Positions 48,196-57,111 of a DNA stretch of 64,000 nt are shown here, in pieces. Each line of letters opens with the position of its first letter. Position 1 is the first letter of the stretch. The notes beneath the pieces were generated by a model. That model was not told the origin of the DNA. It ran no database searches and saw only the letters and a program-made list of their open reading frames with translations. The position numbers and the translations under genes were made by a program. The stretch lies in assembly GCA_031362405.1 (NCBI GenBank), contig JANLSO010000056.1, positions 1 to 64,000 on the forward strand, in the 5' to 3' direction. This stretch comes from JANLSO01 sp031362405. GTDB lineage: Bacteria > Actinomycetota > Thermoleophilia > Miltoncostaeales > Miltoncostaeaceae.

Positions 48196-49224
48196 CTATC
48201 GACGCCCGGCCGGAGCGATCCGCACGTCGTAGTCCCAGTTCTGCCAGCAGCAGAACGGGCGGGGCGGAAGCATCTGAAGGCGGTCCCACGGGAAGGATTC
48301 GATAACGCCCTCGCGGTCGGCATCACCGATGAGCGCGGTAAAGCGGTCAACGCCCACCCCGCGGGGATCCTCTCCGTAGAAGGCCACCGCGCCTGCGTGA
48401 TCACGGACGACGATGCCGTACCGCTGGGCGGCTTTCGCCATCATCCGCGCAAGAGGATGCAGGCCCAGGCCGTCGATGTCGAGAGCGGGGTCGAGCCGAA
48501 AACGTGCCCCTTCGAGCGGGGCGCTGGGGTCAGACGATGATCCGTCGGTTCGCGTTGCCGGCAACGTCAGTGTCTCGCGCCTCACCTCGGGCACCGCAAG
48601 CGCCAGAACGTGGTCGATACGGCCCTTGCGAAGGTCGCGCGCGGTGACGAGCCCTCCCACCGCCGGCAGGCCCGATGCAGTCGCCCCGTACGGCGCCTCG
48701 ATGATTCCCGCCGAACGTGAGACCTGGGGGATCTTCGCTCCGTGGCGGGCTTCGGGGCCGTGAGGGCCGTTCTGGAAAACCCAGAACTCCCACATCGTGT
48801 CGCTGCTCGGCTGCCAGATCACGATGTGAGCGTCGGTCCCGTCGGCTGGCCTGGCGTTCGGTGGCACGGGCGCCTTGGCCCACCTGTTCGGGCTGTCGGC
48901 ACGTGGTGATCCACCGTCGCTGTCGCGCACAACGACCTGCGGTACGTTCGGCCCCACGGTGAAGACCGGGATGCTGAACTTCTCGATGTTCATCCACGGA
49001 CCGCCGTAGGCGTCTTTTTGGCGAATCAACTCCGCAACGACGGCCCCGGACGTCGGGGCGATGGTCTGATTCGTGGCGAGAGGTCGGTTCCAGAAGCTCG
49101 TTGGGGAAAACCATTGCGGTTCAACGACAGGTGTCTTCGTCGCGGTTGCGCCGCCTGCCACCGACAACGCGACGAGGAGCGCGAGGCTCAGGCCGGCGGT
49201 CAGCCATCGAAAGAGTATGCGCAT
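48196..49224 (-). CDS. Exported protein of the same unrecognised family as 35453 (copy 2)
   Basis: The 342-residue protein has a Sec-type signal (FRWLTAGLSLALLVALSVAG) rather than the lipobox of copy 1. Shared blocks are SPTSFWNRPLATNQTIAPTS, AHIVIWQPSSDTMWEFWVFQ, IIEAPYGATASGLPAVGGLV, GRIDHVLALAVPEV, EGARFRLDPALDIDGLGLHP and YGIVVRDHAGAVAFYGEDPR. It ends with a Cys-pair tail (PRPFCCWQNWDYDVRIAP) absent from copy 1. Position beside the GH26-like gene suggests an extracellular role in glycan handling. The family function is unknown to me. Confidence 0.75.
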   Translation of the reverse strand: MRILFRWLTAGLSLALLVALSVAGGATATKTPVVEPQWFSPTSFWNRPLATNQTIAPTSGAVVAELIRQKDAYGGPWMNIEKFSIPVFTVGPNVPQVVVRDSDGGSPRADSPNRWAKAPVPPNARPADGTDAHIVIWQPSSDTMWEFWVFQNGPHGPEARHGAKIPQVSRSAGIIEAPYGATASGLPAVGGLVTARDLRKGRIDHVLALAVPEVRRETLTLPATRTDGSSSDPSAPLEGARFRLDPALDIDGLGLHPLARMMAKAAQRYGIVVRDHAGAVAFYGEDPRGVGVDRFTALIGDADREGVIESFPWDRLQMLPPRPFCCWQNWDYDVRIAPAGRR

Positions 49225-49262
49225 GGCCCGCAGACTAACCGGGCGGTGGGGCGCACCGGCAA

Positions 49263-50321
49263 ATGACCGTTCGGTACGGTCTCGCATCACCAGTGGCAAC
49301 CTCAAATACAGCCCCCGACACTCCACTCATCGCCGTCATCACGCCCGTGTTCCGCGGTGCGCGCCATCTCGCGGACTGCCTGGAGGCGGTCCGTCGGCAG
49401 GAGCATCAGAACTGGTGCCACATCGTCGTCGACAACGCGAGTGACGACGACACCCGCGCTATCGCCGCGACGGCCGCAGCCGAGGATGCACGGGTACAAC
49501 TGGTCACCCACGACCTCTACGTCCCGATGCTCGACAACTGGAACCGGGCGCTCCTCGAATGCCCCGCCGACGCGGAGTACGTGATGCAGGTCGGCGCGGA
49601 TGACCTCATCGCCGACGACTGCTTCACCCGGATGCTCGATGTGGGCCTGCAGTACCCCTCGGCCCAGCTGATCGCGGCGTACCGCAGTGATGGCAGCATC
49701 ACTTTGCCGGCCGCGTTCGACGAGAGCATCGAGCTCATCGCCGGAGTCGAGGTGGCCAGGGAAGTCTTGCTTGGTGGCACCGACGTGATCGGCTCGCCGA
49801 GCAACGTGATGATGCGAGGCGATGCGATCCCGATCGGCACACCGATGTACGACGGTCGCGCGTGGCCACCCGGTATGACCAACGCCCCGGCCCGCTGGGC
49901 GGTCGACAAGGAGCCGTTCCTGCGCATGCTCGACGGGGGTTACGTTGCCTTCACCCACGGTGTGCTGACCATGTCACGCCAAGATGACGGCGGCGCAACA
50001 TCGGTGACCGAAGATCTGCGGACCCACTGCGCCGGTGACTTGGAGCTCCTTCTGCGGTTCGCGGAACGTTTCTTGACCCGGGCGGAGCTTCGCCGGCGCG
50101 CCCGGGTTCTCGCGGTCCGCTATTCGGCGATCATTGCCAACCAGGCCCTTCGCCGCGGGCGGCGCCACGATGAGCGCTTCGTGGAGTACCACTCCCGTGC
50201 GCTTGCCCACCTGGCTCCGGTGCTGCGCGAGCAGGGCGCGCCGGAGGCGGCGACCGCGTTGCGTGCCGCGCGGCGAATGCTGGTCGCGCGGTCAGCCGCG
50301 CCAGGCCAAACGGTGACGTAG
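49263..50321 (+). CDS. GT2 family glycosyltransferase
   Basis: The 352-residue protein has PLIAVITPVFRGARHLADCL, WCHIVVDNASDDDTRAIAAT, the donor-site EYVMQVGADDLIADDCFTRM (DD in place of DxD), and GSPSNVMMRGDAIPIGTPMY. A possible acceptor block is AVDKEPFLRMLDGGYVAFTH. The variant ADD motif occurs in many rhamnosyl- or hexosyltransferases of O-antigen clusters. ATG 49263 is divergent from the exported protein gene by 38 bases. Its 3' end overlaps the convergent GT2 gene by 30 bases. Confidence 0.82.
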   Translation: MTVRYGLASPVATSNTAPDTPLIAVITPVFRGARHLADCLEAVRRQEHQNWCHIVVDNASDDDTRAIAATAAAEDARVQLVTHDLYVPMLDNWNRALLECPADAEYVMQVGADDLIADDCFTRMLDVGLQYPSAQLIAAYRSDGSITLPAAFDESIELIAGVEVAREVLLGGTDVIGSPSNVMMRGDAIPIGTPMYDGRAWPPGMTNAPARWAVDKEPFLRMLDGGYVAFTHGVLTMSRQDDGGATSVTEDLRTHCAGDLELLLRFAERFLTRAELRRRARVLAVRYSAIIANQALRRGRRHDERFVEYHSRALAHLAPVLREQGAPEAATALRAARRMLVARSAAPGQTVT

Positions 50322-51203
50322 ACCCGCCGCGACGCGTTGTGCGGCGACGCTGAACGGCGAGGCTTCGCGGTGCCCGTCGACGACGGCCCGCATCGTTGGC
50401 ACCAGCGCGCGCATCAGCACGTCGTCAAGTCGATGCCGTCGCGTCACGGAGATTCCCGGGACGCGTCCGCTGGCGGCGAGCGCGAGGCGCAGGGCGCGGG
50501 GCTGCGTACGTCCGCGCGAAAAGGCCCGCGCGTGCGCAAACGCCGCCGGATGCCGTGCCCTCAGGGCGGCGACGAGATCACCGTGTCGTGATCGGTCAGC
50601 GGCGAGCCGCCGGGGCGTTGCGTGTTGGCGGTAGCGCGCATGAGGGCGGCCGATATGGCCTCCCTTCCAGCCCTGCTCGGCGATCGAGAGCCAGAGATCC
50701 CAGTCTTCGTACCCGAGGTCGAGGCTCCAACCGCCGGCGATCTCGATCGCCTCCCGACGGTAGAGCGAGCTGTTGGGCATCCGGTTGACGCGGGTCAGCA
50801 AGACCGGGTCGAGCGTCGGCCAGGTGGGGAAGACCCCGCAATAGGCACCGAACGCCTCGATGTCGCCCCATGCGGCGCCGAGCGTCGGGTCGCTGTCGAG
50901 CCGGTCGGCGAGGTCGCTCAACACGTTCGCACACAGCTCGTCGTCAGCATCCAAGGGGAGCACGTAGGGAGCGGTGGTCATCTCGAGGCCACGGGTGCGC
51001 GCGGCGCAGACGCCGGGCTCGCGCACCCGCTCTACGTGCACTCCTGCGCGCTGCAGCGCGTCCAACAGGGCGAGCGTTTCGGGGTCGGTTGATGCCGAGT
51101 CGACCACGACCAGCTCGTGCGGCTCCTGGTCGCGCAGCGAGGCGATGGCATCGGGCACGAAGGCGCCGTCGTTGTGGCAGGGGATGATCACCGTGACTCT
51201 CAT
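50292..51203 (-). CDS. GT2 family glycosyltransferase
   Basis: This 303-residue GT-A enzyme starts MRVTVIIPCHNDGAFVPDAI. It has ELVVVDSASTDPETLALLD, EPGVCAARTRGLEM, PYVLPLDADDELCANVLSDL (DADD donor/metal site), NSSLYRREAIEIAGGWSLDL and GYEDWDLWLSIAEQGWKGGH (ED base region). ATG 51203 overlaps the stop of the ligase upstream (ATGA). It is the last gene of the minus-strand wzz-wzy-GT unit. Confidence 0.85.
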   Translation of the reverse strand: MRVTVIIPCHNDGAFVPDAIASLRDQEPHELVVVDSASTDPETLALLDALQRAGVHVERVREPGVCAARTRGLEMTTAPYVLPLDADDELCANVLSDLADRLDSDPTLGAAWGDIEAFGAYCGVFPTWPTLDPVLLTRVNRMPNSSLYRREAIEIAGGWSLDLGYEDWDLWLSIAEQGWKGGHIGRPHARYRQHATPRRLAADRSRHGDLVAALRARHPAAFAHARAFSRGRTQPRALRLALAASGRVPGISVTRRHRLDDVLMRALVPTMRAVVDGHREASPFSVAAQRVAAGLRHRLAWRG

Positions 51204-52633
51204 AAGCCTGCCCTTTCCCGAGGTATTGCCTCGGTTGAGGCGCTCAGCCATGGCACGCCGGCGGCGACGACGCCCGCCCACATCATCACCATCAGGTTCG
51301 GGAAGGCCTGCGACAGCGGGGCGAACATCGCGACAACCGCCCAGGAGGTTGCGACCGCCACCAGTCCGATGCCCCAGGCGTAGAGCTGGGGGTCGCCACG
51401 CGCCAGGATCGGGCCGAGCACCGCCAGCCCGAACGCGGCCGCCCACAAGAAAACGCCGAGCAGCCCGAGTTGGGCGGCGTAGAGGAGGTAGACGTTGTGT
51501 ACGACGAGACCCTCGCCCTGCTGCGGGTACGTGTCGGCCTGTCGGAAGTAGTCGGGGCTCTCGGCCGCGAACGTCGCCCATCCGAAACCGATCAGTGGCC
51601 GTTCGTCAACCATCCCGACCGCGGCGGTGACCATGTTGCGTCGATCCCAGACCGGGCTCTCATCGGCGGCCCGCGACTGGATGTTCGACGACAGCGCGGG
51701 CACGGTCGCCAGGGCAACGGCAAGTACGACCACGAGGCATGCGAGGGCGGGAAGCAGGTAACGGCGCAGCCGTCGCGCGGCGAGCATGGCAAGGGCTGCA
51801 CCCAGAATCGCGGCGATCCACGCCGAGCGCGTCAGCGTCAGCAGGATGCCCAGCGCACACAGCGCCAGCGTCGCCCACGCAATGAGGCGCCATCGGCCGC
51901 GCCAACACGTCAAGGCAACCGCGGCCGCCGCCCCGCACATCACCATGGCCAACCCGTTGGCGCTGGCCTCCACGAACGGTCCGCGCGAGCGGCCGAAGTG
52001 GATCCCGACGGTCGGGTCGGTGATGTAGCCGGGGAATACGAACGCGGTAAGGCCGACCGATTCGGCGATCGCCGTGAGGCTGAGGTAGAGGCCGACGGCA
52101 ACCAACGTGCCGATCAAGATCGCCCGCTGACGCACGGTTCGAAACGCGAACGGCGCCACCAGAAATACGAGGAATGGAACGATCCCGAACCGATCGAGCA
52201 GGGCGTAGACCGACGCGGTGTCGGTGGTACCGGCCCAGACCGCGGACAGGATGGCGTAGAGCGCTGCGAGTACCAAGAGCACATGGACAAACTGGAGGCG
52301 AAGTGGGGCTCGGTGGCCGAGGCCGGGGGCCCGCAACGCGACGGCGATCACTCCGAACAAGAGAATCAGGCGGTCGGGCCCGATGGGAAAGCCGAGCGAC
52401 GCCCAGTTGCCCGAGAACATCGTGGCGGCGGCCCCGAGACTGAGCGTCCACGCGGGGTCGGCATGCCACGCGATCACCGCCAAGGCGCCCGCCGTGACGA
52501 GGCCCAGGAGGAGGGTCAGCGACGGCGCGCGGTCGGCCCTGGTCGATGCGACCGCTGCGAGTGCCCACACCGCGACGACGCCGACGCCCAGACCGACGAC
52601 GGGCAGGCGCCGGGGAGCCGCCCGCGCGATCAC
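51200..52633 (-). CDS. O-antigen ligase/polymerase family membrane protein (Wzy/WaaL-like)
   Basis: The 477-residue protein has about 11-12 hydrophobic segments. The Wzy_C-type region has TLTRSAWIAAILGAAL, then a large loop with RPLIGFGWATFAAESPDYFR, and VVHNVYLLYAAQLGLLGVFL, the H-N-x-Y/F-L motif seen in ligases and polymerases. GTG 52633 begins immediately after the Wzz-like stop (TAG 52635-52637). Together with Wzz and the flippases this completes a Wzy-dependent export set. Ligase and polymerase roles cannot be separated by sequence alone. Confidence 0.83.
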   Translation of the reverse strand: MIARAAPRRLPVVGLGVGVVAVWALAAVASTRADRAPSLTLLLGLVTAGALAVIAWHADPAWTLSLGAAATMFSGNWASLGFPIGPDRLILLFGVIAVALRAPGLGHRAPLRLQFVHVLLVLAALYAILSAVWAGTTDTASVYALLDRFGIVPFLVFLVAPFAFRTVRQRAILIGTLVAVGLYLSLTAIAESVGLTAFVFPGYITDPTVGIHFGRSRGPFVEASANGLAMVMCGAAAAVALTCWRGRWRLIAWATLALCALGILLTLTRSAWIAAILGAALAMLAARRLRRYLLPALACLVVVLAVALATVPALSSNIQSRAADESPVWDRRNMVTAAVGMVDERPLIGFGWATFAAESPDYFRQADTYPQQGEGLVVHNVYLLYAAQLGLLGVFLWAAAFGLAVLGPILARGDPQLYAWGIGLVAVATSWAVVAMFAPLSQAFPNLMVMMWAGVVAAGVPWLSASTEAIPRERAGL

Positions 52634-52634
52634 G

Positions 52635-53585
52635 CTAGTCGCGGCTGCGCGCGGCGTGTCGGGGCACGTACGTGCTGGGGGAGGGGGCGAGGTAGGCGAG
52701 TGCCGCGCCGAGAGCGAGGCCGGCGAGTAGCCCGGTGAAAAGGAGCTTTTGGAGTGTGGAGGAGCGATCGTTTGTCGCTCCTCGGGCTGGATCGATGACC
52801 CGCACAAAGTTCACGCCGCTGATGCCCTGTGTGCTGGCGCGGTACTGCGCCCGCAGAGTGTCGGCACGCAGTCGCAGAAGAGCGGCGTTGGTACCCAGCC
52901 GCGCGAATCTCACGCGCTCGGCTTGGCTGATGCGCTTGCCGTCAGGGCTTGGGCGTCGCTTGGCATCGACGCGTGCCTTACTGAGCCGCTGGTTCGCCAG
53001 ACCCAGCCGAAACGTCGCCCGCGTGAGGGCGCGCTCGATGCCCCGATCTTCGCGGTCGCGAGCGATACCGGCGTTGTTGTAGGCGATGAACGCCCGCGCC
53101 GCGGCGTTCGCCGTTGCCACCGCGTTCTCCTCGCTCGTCCCCGTCGCGAAGATCCGGAAAAGGGGGCTCTCCGGAATCGGTGCCGCGGTGATGCGCCCGG
53201 CGACCCGGTCGACCGGGAGCTCGAGCGCTCTCGCGGTACGCGCCACGACCGGTGAGGAACCCACCACTCGGCTATAGCCGACGGCGAGCGATTGCACGCC
53301 GGCGGCAAAGCCGGGAAGAGCAAGAAGATCGCCGTCCTGGCGTCCAACGTTCAAGCGCGTCTCCGCGCTGTACGTCGGGGTACGCGTGAGCCCAACGACG
53401 ACGGCGAGGCCCATGAGCACGACAACGGGCAGGATGACGCGCAGTGGGTTCGCACGGACGGCGTCCATCAACGAGCGCCGGGGCGGGAGCGCGGCGTCGG
53501 AGAGATCGTTACGCGGGTCAGTGGGGCTGATCGTCGGCTCCTCAGGTGGTGCGGCATGAGACCGAGTAGAGATTCGGCGTCTCAT
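52635..53585 (-). CDS. Wzz/chain-length determinant-like protein
   Basis: The 316-residue protein has two membrane segments framing a periplasmic domain. The first is LRVILPVVVLMGLAVVVGLT and the last QKLLFTGLLAGLALGAALAY. After the first come YSAETRLNVGRQDGDLLALP and a helical region. The Pro-containing FVRVIDPARGATNDRSSTLQ just before the second helix corresponds to the P-x2-P segment of Wzz. No tyrosine-kinase domain is attached. It likely sets polymer length with the downstream ligase/polymerase. ATG 53585 is the first family-like start; 85 bases separate it from the divergent GT4 gene. Confidence 0.8.
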   Translation of the reverse strand: MRRRISTRSHAAPPEEPTISPTDPRNDLSDAALPPRRSLMDAVRANPLRVILPVVVLMGLAVVVGLTRTPTYSAETRLNVGRQDGDLLALPGFAAGVQSLAVGYSRVVGSSPVVARTARALELPVDRVAGRITAAPIPESPLFRIFATGTSEENAVATANAAARAFIAYNNAGIARDREDRGIERALTRATFRLGLANQRLSKARVDAKRRPSPDGKRISQAERVRFARLGTNAALLRLRADTLRAQYRASTQGISGVNFVRVIDPARGATNDRSSTLQKLLFTGLLAGLALGAALAYLAPSPSTYVPRHAARSRD

Positions 53586-53669
53586 CGGCACGGAGGCAGT
53601 TTGCTTTACCGAAGGGGACGAACTGCCGATGACGCCGTCGATGCAGCAATATGGAAATCTAGCGAACCG

Positions 53670-54902
53670 ATGAAAATCGCCTACATCACGTCGCTCTATC
53701 CTTCCCTGTCGCACAGCTTCATCCTTCGCGAGGTGATCGGGCTGCGGCGCCACGGGGTCGACGTGAGCACGGTCAGCATCCGGCGCACCCCATCCGAGCT
53801 GCTCCTCTCGGCTGACGAACGTGCCGAGGGCGTGTCCACCCATGTGGTCCTTCCGCCGTCGCAGCGTGGCCTTGTCCGTGCCTTCGCCCGGGCGCTGACC
53901 CGCCGCCCCGGTGTGCTTGCGGGAATGGTGCGCGACGCACTCGGCTCGTTCGCCGGGTCGGGTCCGCGTGGTGCCCTATGGCAGCTTTTCTACGTGGCCG
54001 AAGCGGTGCTTGTCTGGGACTGGTGCCTGCATAAGGACGTGCGCCACCTGCACGCTCACTTCGCAAACGTCGGCTCCGACGTGGCGATGCTCACCGCGCG
54101 GCTCGGCGGCCACGACCGTGGGTGGTCGTGGAGCTTCACGATGCATGGCGCCACCGAGTTCTTCGATGTCGGTGCGCACCGGCTGCCGCAAAAGACCCGC
54201 GATGCGCTCTTTGTCTCGTGCATCAGCGACTTCTGTCGCAGCCAGATGATGAAGCTCACGCCCCGTGAGCATTGGTCCGATTTCGAGATCGTCCACTGCG
54301 GCGTCGACCCCACGGTCTACGACTACATCCCGCGCACGCGCGAACCCGACGCGCCCCTTGCCATTCTCTGTGTCGGCCGGCTGGTCTCCGACAAGGGCCA
54401 GGCGCTCCTCATCGAGGCTGTCCAGCTGTTGGCCGAACGGGGCCTTGCGGCAACGTTGACGTTGGTCGGCGACGGCCCGGATCGCGCCGTCCTCGAGTGT
54501 GCGGCCGCCGAACTGGGGGTCGCCGACCGCGTCGTTTTTGCCGGGGCCATCGGGCAGGACGACATCATGCGTTTCTACGCCGACGCCGACGTGTTCTGTC
54601 TGCCGAGCTTCGCCGAGGGTGTCCCGGTGGTGCTCATGGAGGCGATGGCAACCGGGCTGCCCGTCGTTGCGACGCTCATCGCGGGTGTCGGCGAGCTTGT
54701 CGAACAAGGGGTCTCCGGGTGGCTGGCACGCCCCGGGCGCGCCGAGCTACTGGTCGACGCGCTCATGCTTCTTCGCGACCCTCTCGCTCGCGATCTGATG
54801 GGCCGTGAAGGACGAAAGACGGTCGTGAGTCGGTACGACGCCGATGCGCAGGCAGCCATCCTCGCGGGCGTCTTCGCCGCCCGCGTAGGCGAGCAGAGGT
54901 GA
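53670..54902 (+). CDS. GT4 family glycosyltransferase
   Basis: The 410-residue GT-B enzyme begins MKIAYITSLYPSLSHSFILR and has RHLHAHFANVGSDVAMLTAR and SFTMHGATEFFDVGAHRL in the acceptor domain. The donor domain has ILCVGRLVSDKGQALLIEAV, TLVGDGPDRAVLE, VVFAGAIGQDDIMRFYADAD and the E-x7-E motif FCLPSFAEGVPVVLMEAMAT. It is a retaining transferase using a nucleotide sugar. The start at 53670 was chosen because the longer frame upstream covers the antisense of wzz. Its stop overlaps the following GTG. Confidence 0.88.
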   Translation: MKIAYITSLYPSLSHSFILREVIGLRRHGVDVSTVSIRRTPSELLLSADERAEGVSTHVVLPPSQRGLVRAFARALTRRPGVLAGMVRDALGSFAGSGPRGALWQLFYVAEAVLVWDWCLHKDVRHLHAHFANVGSDVAMLTARLGGHDRGWSWSFTMHGATEFFDVGAHRLPQKTRDALFVSCISDFCRSQMMKLTPREHWSDFEIVHCGVDPTVYDYIPRTREPDAPLAILCVGRLVSDKGQALLIEAVQLLAERGLAATLTLVGDGPDRAVLECAAAELGVADRVVFAGAIGQDDIMRFYADADVFCLPSFAEGVPVVLMEAMATGLPVVATLIAGVGELVEQGVSGWLARPGRAELLVDALMLLRDPLARDLMGREGRKTVVSRYDADAQAAILAGVFAARVGEQR

Positions 54903-56092
54903 ATCGAGCCGCGACCGGGGCCTTCCTTGCCGCCGCGTCGGTGCCGTTCATCGTGTGGTGGGGCACGTGGGCAGCTGCCGCCGCCTCGGGCCTGGGTTCG
55001 GTACGTCGTGCCGAGCATCTGGCTGCTCCCGACGTCGCCGGGCGCCTTGATGTGATCATCCCCGCCCACGACGAGGAGAGGGCGCTTCCGCAGCTGCTCG
55101 CGAGCCTCGCCGGGCAGCCGGGTATCGGGACGGTCATCGTCGTCGCCGACCACTGCTCCGACCATACCGCCAACGCCGCGCGGGCCGCGGGCGCAACGGT
55201 GATCGAGCGCGATTCGGGAGCACGGGGAAAGCCCGCCGCCCTCCGCGACGCGCTGGCCTGGTACGCCCATCAGCCCGATCACGCCGATGGCGTGGCCTTT
55301 GTTGACGCCGACTGCGTCTGCTCGCCGGGCTTCGCCGCATGGATCGTCTCCCGTTTACGTGACTACCCGGTGGTGCAGGTCGCCAACGTGGTCGTCGGGG
55401 GCGACGACGATGCCGCCGCGGGCGGGGTCGAGCTCGGCATGTGGCTACGCAACCTGCTGCGCCCCGCCGGGCTGTCGCGCTGGGGGGTTCCGGTGGCTCT
55501 GTCGGGCACCGGCTTTGCCGTGCGCAGCGATCGTCTGGAACTGATTCAGCTGGAGGACGATCTCACCGAAGACCTACGTCTGTCGCGAGAGCTGTGGGCC
55601 CGCGGTGTGCCGATCGGGTTTGTGCCCGAAGCACGCGTGACCTCCGATGTGCCGCCCGACCGGGCGAGCCTCACCGCGCAACGCGAACGCTGGGAAGGGG
55701 AGAGCGGTGCGCAGGCGGGCCTGGCGACGCTCGCCCGCTCGGTGCTGCGCCGTCGCGACTGGCGAGCGGGCGTGGCCCTCGTCGATACCTCGGCGCCGCC
55801 GCTGGCCAAGAGCCTCATCGGCTGGATGGGACTCGTCGGTCTTACCGGTGCGGCGGTCGCCGTGCGTGCGGCCCGTCCGAGTGCCCTGCACGCGCCTCTC
55901 CTCGCGGGCGGCCTGCTTGCGACCTACTTGGCAGTTGGTGCGACGGCGGCGCACGGGCCCGCCGGGGCGTGGCAGCTGGCCCGCCGAGCGCCCGGGTTCC
56001 TCCTGTGGAAAGTGCGTTTCTACGCGGGCCGCGACGAACAGCCCCGCCAATGGCAGCGAACGCCGCGCACCGCGCAGGGGGAAGACGCATGA
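54899..56092 (+). CDS. Membrane GT2 glycosyltransferase (processive-type, QxxRW motif)
   Basis: The 397-residue protein has an N-terminal hydrophobic anchor, then DVIIPAHDEERALPQLLASL, VIVVADHCSDHTANAARAAG, the DxD block GVAFVDADCVCSPGF, and ALSGTGFAVRSD. LEDDLTEDLRLSRELWARGV and the QRERWEGE motif (QxxRW) follow, with two or three C-terminal helices. This layout is that of cellulose/hyaluronan-synthase-like enzymes and membrane GT2 transferases. It may extend the chain or transfer one sugar. GTG start overlaps the GT4 stop; its stop overlaps the epimerase ATG. Confidence 0.82.
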   Translation: MNRAATGAFLAAASVPFIVWWGTWAAAAASGLGSVRRAEHLAAPDVAGRLDVIIPAHDEERALPQLLASLAGQPGIGTVIVVADHCSDHTANAARAAGATVIERDSGARGKPAALRDALAWYAHQPDHADGVAFVDADCVCSPGFAAWIVSRLRDYPVVQVANVVVGGDDDAAAGGVELGMWLRNLLRPAGLSRWGVPVALSGTGFAVRSDRLELIQLEDDLTEDLRLSRELWARGVPIGFVPEARVTSDVPPDRASLTAQRERWEGESGAQAGLATLARSVLRRRDWRAGVALVDTSAPPLAKSLIGWMGLVGLTGAAVAVRAARPSALHAPLLAGGLLATYLAVGATAAHGPAGAWQLARRAPGFLLWKVRFYAGRDEQPRQWQRTPRTAQGEDA

Positions 56093-57111
56093 GGGTGCTT
56101 TTGACCGGTCATGAGGGCTACATCGGTGCGGTCGCAGGCGAGGTTCTACGCGAGGCGGGCCATGAGGTCGTCGGGCTCGACCTCGGTTGGTTCCGGGGCT
56201 GCGATCTCGGGCCGAATCCGGGTGGTGACGGACCGCGACGCGATGTGCGAGACGTCACGGAGGCCGATCTCGAGGGCATCCAGGGCATCGTGCACCTGGC
56301 CGCGGTCAGCAACGACCCGATCGGCCAATTGAACCCCGATGTCACCTACGCCATCAACCACCGGGCATCGGTCCGCCTGGCCGAGTTGGCCAAGAAGGCC
56401 GGCGTCGAACGGTTCGTGTTCTTCTCCTCGTGCAGCCTCTACGGCTCGGCGGGAGACAACATCCTGGACGAGACCGCCGGATTCGCACCCCTCACCGCCT
56501 ACGGAGAGAGCAAGGTCTTTGCCGAGCGCGACATCGCCCCGCTGGCCGACGACGACTTCACACCGACGTTTCTGCGCAACGCGACCGTGTTCGGGGCCTC
56601 GCCTCGGCTGCGGGGCGACGTGGTCGTCAACAACCTGACCGGTGTGGCGCACACCACCGGAAACATCCACATGCGCAGCGACGGAACCCCGTGGCGACCG
56701 CTCGTGCACGTGCGCGACGTGTGCCGCGTGGCCGCGGCCGTCCTCGAAGCGCCCCGCGAGCGGGTGCATAACGAGGCCATCAACGTGGGGCGGACCGATC
56801 AGAACCTGCGGATCTTCGAGGTCGCGGAGATCGTCAAGGCGGCGATTCCCGGTACCGAGATCACCTTCGCCGATGACGCCGGGCCCGACCTTCGCTGCTA
56901 CCGGGTCGATTGCTCCAAACTCGTCGACCTGCTTCCCGAGGCCGCCCCGCAGATGACCGTCTCGGATGGAGTCGCCGAGCTTCTGGCCTGGTTCAACCGG
57001 TACGGCCTGGCAGACGGCGCCATCGACGGCTCGCAGTTCACCCGGCTTCGCCGCATCGACGAACTTGCCGCGGCCGGGTCGATCGACAGCGATCTGCGCT
57101 GGATCGGATGA
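56089..57111 (+). CDS. NAD-dependent epimerase/dehydratase (extended SDR)
   Basis: The 340-residue sugar-nucleotide enzyme has the Rossmann TGHEGYIGAVAG (TGxxGxxG, residues 6-13). It also has HLAAVSNDPIGQLNPDVTYA, FFSSCSLYGSAGDN (catalytic Ser/Thr region) and YGESK (YxxxK, near 143). The AAVSNDPxxxLNP variant is typical of a subgroup found beside CDP-sugar and C-methyltransferase genes rather than of GalE itself. It could act as a 4-ketoreductase or epimerase. The ATG overlaps the upstream stop and its TGA the downstream ATG. Confidence 0.83.
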   Translation: MRVLLTGHEGYIGAVAGEVLREAGHEVVGLDLGWFRGCDLGPNPGGDGPRRDVRDVTEADLEGIQGIVHLAAVSNDPIGQLNPDVTYAINHRASVRLAELAKKAGVERFVFFSSCSLYGSAGDNILDETAGFAPLTAYGESKVFAERDIAPLADDDFTPTFLRNATVFGASPRLRGDVVVNNLTGVAHTTGNIHMRSDGTPWRPLVHVRDVCRVAAAVLEAPRERVHNEAINVGRTDQNLRIFEVAEIVKAAIPGTEITFADDAGPDLRCYRVDCSKLVDLLPEAAPQMTVSDGVAELLAWFNRYGLADGAIDGSQFTRLRRIDELAAAGSIDSDLRWIG

